Part shown: piece after piece, positions 1 to 5,960 of the stretch
Position numbering within the stretch: the stretch's first letter is position 1
Layout of the letters: every line of letters begins with the position of its first letter
NCBI GenBank assembly: GCA_002347605.1
Contig: DDXN01000005.1
Coordinates: 1-9,652 of the forward strand
Source: Candidatus Dojkabacteria bacterium UBA2259
GTDB lineage: Bacteria > Patescibacteriota > Dojkabacteria > SC72
DNA: 9,652 nt
Direction: 5' to 3'
Notes under the pieces: model-generated
Databases searched by the model: none
What the model was told of the DNA's origin: nothing
Seen by the model: only the letters and a program-made list of their open reading frames with translations
Position numbers and translations under genes: made by a program

Positions 1-2
1 TG

Positions 3-362
3 AAAAAACAGTTAAAGATATATACCAAGTTTATTCAGAATCTAATTGTACAAAATGATGTCTTAGACAAAAACTTTTTCTTAGTCATACCCTTCAATCC
101 AACTGCTGAATTACCTGGTAGTGGCTTACTTAAATCAAAGAAAAATAGAGAAGAAATAGAACAGAACCTACAACTTAAACAGGAACAGCTCTTAGAAAAA
201 GCAAAGATATTTCTCTTCCCAAAAAGAGATCATATCCTAAAACAGTTAAATCGAATGGGACTTTTGGGACATCAGCTTACAAACAAAGAACTAATAACCG
301 AGTTCTATACAATATATAATCCTGAAGAGGAGGTACCAGTAACAGAAAATGGAAGAGAATAA
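3..362 (+). CDS. TraC-like domain protein, C-terminal part (5' end outside window)
   Basis: This is an open frame of 119 codons ending in TAA at 360-362 and running off the left edge, so the start is not visible. I read it as the C-terminal part of the TraC-like domain proteins that sit directly before VirB4-like ATPases in Patescibacteria. The features seen are a YTKFIQNLIVQNDVLDKNFF stretch (residues 7-26 of the visible part), then a FLVIPFNP strand, a charged Glu/Gln/Lys helix, and a tail with NRMGLLGHQLTNKELITEFY ending near YNPEEE. In the better-studied systems this domain resembles the N-terminal part of VirB4/TraC and is thought to act with the ATPase at the inner face of the membrane. 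The stop overlaps the start of the next gene by 14 nt, so the two are probably co-translated. The family assignment comes from remembered family resemblance. A generic partner of unknown role is the alternative. Confidence 0.65.
   Translation, partial: KKQLKIYTKFIQNLIVQNDVLDKNFFLVIPFNPTAELPGSGLLKSKKNREEIEQNLQLKQEQLLEKAKIFLFPKRDHILKQLNRMGLLGHQLTNKELITEFYTIYNPEEEVPVTENGRE
328..333 (+). promoter_or_regulatory. Shine-Dalgarno site for the VirB4-like gene
   Basis: A perfect AGGAGG lies inside the end of the upstream gene, 15 nt before the ATG at 349. The spacing is long but no other start lies closer, so this supports ATG 349 and coupling to the upstream gene. Confidence 0.55.
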
Positions 363-2721
363 ATACAAATCAAAAACAATGGAGATGTTAGAAAAAAAGA
401 GTACACCCCTCTCTTCAGAGAACAAGTACGCATCTTTCAGAGAAGATCTTCAAAAAGATTTAGAACAGATTAAAACAAAAAAGTCAGAACTAAAACTAGA
501 TACTAAAGAGAGATTTAACGAAACAAAGGAGAAAAACAAAAAAAAGAATTTCATTTTTAAGTTTCTTGATAATTTCATACCCTCAAAAAAAAGTACTCCC
601 GCTATAACGAAAGAACCAAATCTTCCCAAGTATGACGGATTAACAACACAAGACATTATTGCTCCAATAGATATGGAGATAGATTTTAATACTCTTCAGA
701 TGGGAGACTACTACTTTAGAACATTTTTTGTTAGTGAATATCCTAGGTTTGTTGGACCGAATTGGCTATCCCCAATTATTAATTTTGAGCATTCACTTAG
801 AATTAGTACCTTCTACTACCCAGTAGATTCTAAAGTAATCTTAGACAAACTAAAAAGAAAGATTGGTGAAATGGAAGCTACAATATATGGGCAAATGGAG
901 GAGAGAAAGGTTGTTGATGCTTCAGTAAAAGTTGCTCTCTCAGATGCCCAACAACTTCAAGATTCAATAGCAGAGGGGACGGAAAAATTCTTTCATTTTA
1001 CAATGTATGTAACAATATATGCCCCTACAAAAGATTTACTTGAAAAGTATAGTCGTAATGTTGTCTCTACATTAGCTGCAATCAATGTTGTAGCAAAACC
1101 TGCGCTAGCTACACAAGAGCAAGCATTCATAAGTACTCAACCACTAGGTCTAGACAAGCTCTACAAAACAAGAAATATGGATACAACATCTCTTGCTACT
1201 ACATTCCCCTTTGTTACATCAGAGTTAACAATGGACCATGGGATTATGTATGGAATTAATATGCATAATAACAGCTTAGTTATATTTGATAGATTTGAGC
1301 TTGAAAATGCTAACTCAGTTGTATTTGCAAAAGCTGGTGCAGGAAAAAGTTACTTTGTGAAATTAGAAGCTATCAGAAGTTTAATGCTCGGAACTGACGT
1401 TATCATCATAGACCCCGAAAGAGAGTACCAAGATCTCTCAAAAGCAGTTGGAGGTTCATACATATCCTTCTCACAAGACAAGGGGAATAAAATGAACCCA
1501 TTTGAACTCTCTGGTGTAACTGAGGAGGGTAATGATGAGTTAAGAATGAAGCTTTTGACACTCCATGGATTTTTTAAAATTATGTTTGATGGATTAACAA
1601 GTATAGAATCGTCTATTCTTGATAGAGCTTTAATATTAACATATAGAGAGAAGGGCATATCATTTGATCCTTCAACACAGACAAATACTCCTCCCCTGCT
1701 TGAAGATTTGTATAAAGTACTTAAAGGTATGGCAGAAGAAGAAGCACATGAGCTTGCAAGAAGAATGGAAAAATTCATTATTGGTAGTGGAGCAGGTATA
1801 TTCAATGAAGCAACAAATTTTGAAGTAAATAGTCCATTTACCGTATTTAGTATAAGAGATTTACAGGAAGAGCTAAAACCCCTTGCAATGTACCTTATGT
1901 TAGATTTCATCTGGACAATAATACGTAAGAAGAAAAAAAGAAGATTACTAATTGTCGATGAGGCTTGGTATATGATGCAAAGAGATGACTCTGCAAGATT
2001 CATGTACTCAATAGCGAAAAGAGCAAGAAAATACTACTTAGGATTGACAACAATAACCCAAGATGTTGCTGACTTTTTAAACAATGACATGGGACGCGCA
2101 ATAATCTCTAACTCTTCAATACAGATGCTCATGATGCAAAGCCCCTCCTCATTGGACAAACTACAAACTACTTTCAACCTCTCAGATGGAGAAAGGAACT
2201 TCCTACTTAACTGTGACAAGGGTCAAGGTCTTTTCTTTGCAGGCTCTAATCATGTTGCAATGCAAGTCCTTGCTAGTGTACAAGAAAATGACCTCATCAC
2301 TTCAGACCCAAGAGAGCTAGAGCAAAGAAGTTTAAGGGGTATATCAGAAGAGACAAGGACAATAGACCAACTTGCACAAATATTTGACCCTCCAGCAACA
2401 CAGCAACCAGTCACAACACAAACCTCAAGAAGCAAAACTCTAATTGAAAGAGCTGTTGGTAAGAAAAGAGAAGATATTGAAGTAATTCAACAAGAGAGGG
2501 AAAGATATCAAGAAGAACTCAAACAAAGATTAGAGGAGCAGGAGAAAGAATTAAATCCCGAAAGGTATGAGTCTCAAAAAACCTTTACAGAAATGATTGA
2601 TGAAAATACTATCCCTGGACAAATAATCCGTGAACGAAAAGAGCTACAAAAAGATAGAGCTCATATCACACCACAAGGGATAATCGGAGACGAAGATGAA
2701 CAACAACCAAAACAATACTAA
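349..2721 (+). CDS. virB4: VirB4/TraC-type conjugation-secretion ATPase
   Basis: A 790-residue protein of the VirB4/TraC/HerA ATPase family, which powers type IV secretion, conjugation or related pilus machines at the cytoplasmic membrane. Residues 1-90 are a Lys/Glu-rich extension. Residues about 95-310 are the VirB4 N-terminal region. The RecA-like core follows, with Walker A AKAGAGKS (327-334, Lys333), the IIIDPEREY motif (352-360), Walker B LLIVDEAW (533-540, Asp537/Glu538), and TTITQD (567-572) carrying the sensor glutamine Gln571. The canonical first Walker A glycine is alanine (Ala327). Residues about 655-790 form a charged tail with a likely coiled coil near 697-735. The start is ATG 349, preceded by AGGAGG, and it overlaps the TraC-like gene by 14 nt. 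The 3' end overlaps the next small gene by 26 nt. The family call is firm. Whether it serves DNA transfer, protein export or a pilus cannot be told from this window. Confidence 0.9.
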   Translation: MEENKYKSKTMEMLEKKSTPLSSENKYASFREDLQKDLEQIKTKKSELKLDTKERFNETKEKNKKKNFIFKFLDNFIPSKKSTPAITKEPNLPKYDGLTTQDIIAPIDMEIDFNTLQMGDYYFRTFFVSEYPRFVGPNWLSPIINFEHSLRISTFYYPVDSKVILDKLKRKIGEMEATIYGQMEERKVVDASVKVALSDAQQLQDSIAEGTEKFFHFTMYVTIYAPTKDLLEKYSRNVVSTLAAINVVAKPALATQEQAFISTQPLGLDKLYKTRNMDTTSLATTFPFVTSELTMDHGIMYGINMHNNSLVIFDRFELENANSVVFAKAGAGKSYFVKLEAIRSLMLGTDVIIIDPEREYQDLSKAVGGSYISFSQDKGNKMNPFELSGVTEEGNDELRMKLLTLHGFFKIMFDGLTSIESSILDRALILTYREKGISFDPSTQTNTPPLLEDLYKVLKGMAEEEAHELARRMEKFIIGSGAGIFNEATNFEVNSPFTVFSIRDLQEELKPLAMYLMLDFIWTIIRKKKKRRLLIVDEAWYMMQRDDSARFMYSIAKRARKYYLGLTTITQDVADFLNNDMGRAIISNSSIQMLMMQSPSSLDKLQTTFNLSDGERNFLLNCDKGQGLFFAGSNHVAMQVLASVQENDLITSDPRELEQRSLRGISEETRTIDQLAQIFDPPATQQPVTTQTSRSKTLIERAVGKKREDIEVIQQERERYQEELKQRLEEQEKELNPERYESQKTFTEMIDENTIPGQIIRERKELQKDRAHITPQGIIGDEDEQQPKQY
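2686..2690 (+). promoter_or_regulatory. Shine-Dalgarno site for the small downstream gene
   Basis: GGAGA sits 5 nt before ATG 2696, inside the final codons of the VirB4-like gene. Its placement is good and is the main evidence that the small overlapping ORF is translated. Confidence 0.5.
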
Positions 2722-2887
2722 AACATATATGTACACAGTAAATGTTAATTCAGACATCAATTATGATGTAGGGAAAAAACAGGTACAGGAAACTGTAAAA
2801 CCAAAAATATTAAAGAGAGATTCTCGACCAACACTTACCAGAGCTATGCAATCTCTAAAACTAGTTAATCCATTTGAAGGAGTTTAA
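2696..2887 (+). CDS. Small unknown protein, coupled to the VirB4-like gene
   Basis: A 63-residue ORF that I do not recognise. It begins inside the last 26 nt of the VirB4-like gene in a different frame, with GGAGA 5 nt before the ATG, which points to translational coupling. The N-terminus is Asn-rich (MNNNQNNTK). The rest is polar and basic, with KPKILKRDSRP (residues 35-45) and a probable short amphipathic helix TLTRAMQSLKLVNPF (46-60). There is no signal peptide, membrane segment or cysteine. It could be a small accessory or assembly factor of the VirB4 machine, but that rests only on position. Its TAA shares the bases TTAA with the stop of the convergent Lon-like gene. The alternative is a chance ORF between two real genes, but it fills the space exactly and has a good ribosome site. 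Confidence 0.6.
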   Translation: MNNNQNNTKTYMYTVNVNSDINYDVGKKQVQETVKPKILKRDSRPTLTRAMQSLKLVNPFEGV

Positions 2888-4011
2888 CTTAAAGGCCCTT
2901 GATCTGGTAAAACATACTGCTTAAGATTTTGTGCAGTAACTACTATTGGTAAGCTCTTACCACTTACAATCTCCCTTGCAGCACTTCTGGCTAATGTAGA
3001 AATATTTCTTTCTAACTGACGAATACCTGCATCAAAACCCACAGGACGAATTAAAAGTGGCCATACCTCTTCTGAGATCTGAATATATTCAGTAGTTAAT
3101 CCCATTTCAGAGAATATTCTTGGTAAAAGATATGATTTAGCTATAACCTCTTTCTCTTCATCAGAGTAACTCATAAAACGAATTACCTCTAATCTATCTA
3201 ACAATGCTGCAGAAAGTCCACCTAGGTTGTTTGCAGTACATATGAAAAATACATGAGAGAGATCAACTGGGTAATCAATATAGTGGTCAACGAAAGAAGC
3301 GTTTTGCTCAGGATCCAAGATTTCTAATAGAGCAGCCATAATATCATTATGAAGTCCTTGACTCTGAGTAGACTTCTCAATCTCATCAATTAAAATAACT
3401 GGGTTCATAGTTCCAGTGCGAATTAATGCCTTAATAATTTGACCTGGTTCAGCATCCATCTCATGTCTATGAATACCTCTTAAAGTTCTTACATCACCTA
3501 ATGCACCAAGAGATATTCTTGCGAACTTTCTTCCCATAGCCTTCGCTATAGATTGTGCAATCGTTGTTTTCCCAATACCTTGTAAACCAACAAACAGAAT
3601 TGTTGGAATTGATACAACACTCCCTTGAGTACTCTCTTGTTTACTTCTACTCATACTTTTTAACTGCATTGCAGCAAGGTAGTCTAAAATCATCTCCTTA
3701 ACAGTTTCCATACCATAGTGAGTAGAATCCATCATCTGTTTTGCATTCTGGATATTTAAATTGTCTTGAGATACAACTCCCCAAGGAATTCTTGTAACCC
3801 AATCTATATACTTATCTACACCCTCAAACTCAGAGCTGTAATTTCCCCATTTCGCCATCCTTTCTAATCTCTGAATCGACCTCATACTCTCCTCCTTTAA
3901 TTCAATTGGAGCAGAAGAAGAGTTAAGTTTGTTCTGAAGCTCTATAATCTCTGAGAGCATATCATTAGAACTATTTGCCTGTTGTTTGTAAACATTACTA
4001 TTGAAATCCAT
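2884..4011 (-). CDS. Lon-type AAA+ ATPase lacking the protease domain
   Basis: A 375-residue protein from the chosen ATG at 4011. It matches the middle of Lon protease only: the helical linker before the ATPase (LERMAKWGNYSS, then YIDWVTRIPWG), then the AAA+ module. Counting from this ATG, Walker A GLQGIGKT is at 142-149, Walker B ILIDEIEKS at about 206-214, sensor-1 Asn in FICTANN near 261, arginine finger in LLDRLE near 273, and sensor-2 Arg in GFDAGIRQLER near 331. All look intact, so ATP hydrolysis is expected. The chain stops just after the small AAA+ lid, so the Ser-Lys peptidase domain is absent, as is the Lon N-terminal substrate domain. It may act as an unfoldase or regulator, but this is inference. 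The frame extends to a GTG at 4068 and passes an ATG at 4026. None of the three has a clear ribosome site. ATG 4011 is preferred because the 19 residues upstream look unlike Lon. It is the last gene of the operon, 67 nt after sufS. Confidence 0.82.
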   Translation of the reverse strand: MDFNSNVYKQQANSSNDMLSEIIELQNKLNSSSAPIELKEESMRSIQRLERMAKWGNYSSEFEGVDKYIDWVTRIPWGVVSQDNLNIQNAKQMMDSTHYGMETVKEMILDYLAAMQLKSMSRSKQESTQGSVVSIPTILFVGLQGIGKTTIAQSIAKAMGRKFARISLGALGDVRTLRGIHRHEMDAEPGQIIKALIRTGTMNPVILIDEIEKSTQSQGLHNDIMAALLEILDPEQNASFVDHYIDYPVDLSHVFFICTANNLGGLSAALLDRLEVIRFMSYSDEEKEVIAKSYLLPRIFSEMGLTTEYIQISEEVWPLLIRPVGFDAGIRQLERNISTLARSAAREIVSGKSLPIVVTAQNLKQYVLPDQGPLS

Positions 4012-4078
4012 AACAGAATATATCATATAGAGGGGGTACTTTCCTGACCTATAACATAGTATTAACACATAGAAAATA

Positions 4079-5368
4079 CTAATTCAGACCCCTTAATACT
4101 GCTTCCTTAAGAGAATTTGCAGCATACTTTAAATCTTGTTGCGTACTATATATCCCTAAGCTAAATCTTATTGTAGGACCAGTATGGAACCTGTCATGTA
4201 ATAGCTCTGCACAGTGATATCCTTCTCTAAAAGCAATCCTTTTTCTATTAAGAAATTCTATTACACCATTCCCCTCTTTCATACTTTCTATTTTGGATAT
4301 ATCCTTACACCCTCTAAATGTAAAACCTTCAATATTGAAAGCTATTACTCCATATTTTTTAGATATATCATCAGGACCAAAATGTTTAAACCACTCTATA
4401 CCATTAAATTCGTTTAAGAACGAACCTATTAATCCCTGCTCATGATTAATTAACACATCCCATCCACCAATGGCACTGACTTTACTTTCAAGCCATTCAA
4501 TTGCACTGCCCAAAACTATCCCACCACCAATATCAGGTGTACCAGCCTCAAATTTCCAAGGTAGTTCATTGTATTCAAACCCATCCTTTGTGACAGTAGA
4601 TACCATCTCTCCTCCTCCCATCCAAGGAGTAAGCTCTTCCAAATACTTCAAATTACAATATAGCGCTCCACTACCAGTTGGCCCATATACCTTGTGTCCA
4701 GAAAATACTAAAGCATCACAACCTATCTCTTTAACATCAACTTTACATCTTGCAACACTTTGAGCTGCATCTAAGATTGTAAAAGCTTCTACCTTTTTTG
4801 CTATTTTAAAAATCTTTTCAACATCATTTTTTACACCCAAAACGTTCGAGATATGTACAACAGATACTATCTTAATCTTGTTACCTTCCTTCTTTACTAA
4901 ATCATTTAACCAATCCAGATCTAGCGTATAGTCATCTTTAACAGGAATATATTCAATCCTAAATTTAATCTCTTTTTGAAGTAACATCCACGAAACAATA
5001 TTACTGTGATGTTCCATTTCAGAAATTACAACAATATCTCCATCAGAAAGAAGCTTTCTACCAAATGTATTGACCAAAAAATTTAATCCTTCAGTAGTAT
5101 TCCGAACAAAAAAGATCTCTTTATACGACTTTGCGTTTATGAAATCTGCAACAATCTGATGAGCCTGTTCCCAAAGCTTTGTGGCATCTACAGAAAGATC
5201 ATATGGACCTCTATGAATATTCGCATTCTCTTTAGTGTAGTACTGTACTAACCTATCTATTACTGCTTGAGGCTTTTGGGTTGTAGCAGCACTATCTAAA
5301 TATACAAGCCCCCTCTCAAACAGTTTACTTTTTAACAAAGGGAACTCTTTTCTAATTTCATCGAACAT
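4079..5368 (-). CDS. sufS: Cysteine desulfurase, SufS type
   Basis: A 429-residue PLP enzyme of the class V aminotransferase fold. It removes sulfur from cysteine as a protein-bound persulfide, giving alanine, and feeds Fe-S cluster assembly or other thio-cofactors in the cytoplasm. The SufS group is shown by YLDSAATTQKP (23-33), NIHRG (50-54), RNTTEGLN (89-96), SEMEHHSN (116-123), ILDAAQ (198-203), the PLP lysine in SGHK (Lys226), and REGYHC (381-386) with the catalytic Cys386. A conserved C-terminal Arg (Arg400) sits in TIRFSLG. Length is slightly over the usual of about 405. ATG 5368 is the natural start, 18 nt after the dcd stop, with only weak GAG-type ribosome signals. No sufB, sufC, sufD or sufU is present here, so its sulfur acceptor is unknown. 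It is the only gene of the window that stops with TAG. Confidence 0.93.
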   Translation of the reverse strand: MFDEIRKEFPLLKSKLFERGLVYLDSAATTQKPQAVIDRLVQYYTKENANIHRGPYDLSVDATKLWEQAHQIVADFINAKSYKEIFFVRNTTEGLNFLVNTFGRKLLSDGDIVVISEMEHHSNIVSWMLLQKEIKFRIEYIPVKDDYTLDLDWLNDLVKKEGNKIKIVSVVHISNVLGVKNDVEKIFKIAKKVEAFTILDAAQSVARCKVDVKEIGCDALVFSGHKVYGPTGSGALYCNLKYLEELTPWMGGGEMVSTVTKDGFEYNELPWKFEAGTPDIGGGIVLGSAIEWLESKVSAIGGWDVLINHEQGLIGSFLNEFNGIEWFKHFGPDDISKKYGVIAFNIEGFTFRGCKDISKIESMKEGNGVIEFLNRKRIAFREGYHCAELLHDRFHTGPTIRFSLGIYSTQQDLKYAANSLKEAVLRGLN

Positions 5369-5386
5369 ATTCTCAACTACTCTAAT

Positions 5387-5944
5387 TTAAAAATTCCTCC
5401 ACATCTTACTAGCCTGTACAGTCATATCACCCTTGTACTTGCTATTTAACCCACTACTACCATACGGTCTCTCACAATTTGTAGTTAACTCTTCAAATGC
5501 TAATTGTGCTATTTTCATACCAGCATATATTCTAATTGGAAGAGGAGATAGATTTACAATCTCAAGTGTTAATCTTAATTTATTACCAGGATCTAAAAAC
5601 CCTGCAGTAGCATGTATAATTAGCCCCATTCTTGCTAAAGAGCTTTTACCTTCAAGCCTACCAACATGTTTTGAATCAACACCAGTAACCTCAACAACAT
5701 TAGCTAGTACAAATTGACCAGGTTTTAGAATATATCCATTCTCATCTATTTCTGTTTTTAACATTAAATCCTCAACAGGCTTTTTAACATCTATTACCTC
5801 ATGCTTATCTGTATCATACGTTAGAATGTTTTTATCTAAATGTAAGTCATATGAAGCAGGTTGAACAAACTCATCTGAGAATGGTTCTATACTAATCTCT
5901 CCATTAAGTAATTTCTCTTTAATACTTCTATCTGCGAGTATCAT
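5387..5944 (-). CDS. dcd: dCTP deaminase, probably the bifunctional dUMP-forming type
   Basis: A 185-residue trimeric dUTPase-fold enzyme. It deaminates dCTP, and the dUMP-forming subgroup also hydrolyses the product, giving dUMP for ThyX. Seen: FVQPASYDLHL (26-36), GRLEGKSSLARMGL (95-108), HATAGFLDPG (111-120), the presumed catalytic Glu128 in LTLE, AGMKIAQLAFE (141-151), and RPYGSSG with NSKYKG (159-172). The TAGF form, with SKY after the PYGSS loop, resembles the Mycobacterium bifunctional enzyme more than the E. coli TAHR form, hence the dUMP-forming call. This is by eye and needs an alignment. The segment after DPG reads NKL, where relatives usually have an aromatic residue. The start is ATG 5944. 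An AGGAG (5965-5969) in the end of thyX is 20 nt away, far for a normal ribosome site. It lies 16 nt after thyX. Confidence 0.9.
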   Translation of the reverse strand: MILADRSIKEKLLNGEISIEPFSDEFVQPASYDLHLDKNILTYDTDKHEVIDVKKPVEDLMLKTEIDENGYILKPGQFVLANVVEVTGVDSKHVGRLEGKSSLARMGLIIHATAGFLDPGNKLRLTLEIVNLSPLPIRIYAGMKIAQLAFEELTTNCERPYGSSGLNSKYKGDMTVQASKMWRNF

Positions 5945-5960
5945 ATTTAAATTTGATAAA

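Noticed and set aside
450..656. Short antisense ORF opposite the VirB4 N-terminus
   Set aside because: Phe/Ser-rich sequence arises from the Lys/Glu-rich codons read backwards; no start signal.
1350..2003. 217-codon ORF antisense to the VirB4-like gene
   Set aside because: It lies wholly opposite the conserved ATPase core, has no ribosome site or recognisable motif, and its composition is that of a reverse-frame shadow.
2690..2725. Programmed frameshift joining the VirB4-like protein to the 63-residue ORF
   Set aside because: There is no clear slippery heptamer, and the small ORF has its own ATG and ribosome site, so separate translation is simpler.
2888..2936. Possible terminator formed by CTTAA ... 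TTAAG and the AAAGGCCCTT near-palindrome
   Set aside because: The stem is only 5 bp with a loop of about 40 nt, the GGCC core has mismatched flanks, and no T-run follows.
4214..4763. Two plus-strand ORFs opposite sufS
   Set aside because: Shadows of a clearly conserved PLP enzyme; no ribosome sites and no family features.
5945..5952. ATTTAAAT palindrome just before the dcd start as an operator
   Set aside because: Eight-base AT palindromes are expected by chance in such AT-rich DNA, and there is no second copy placed to suggest a binding site.
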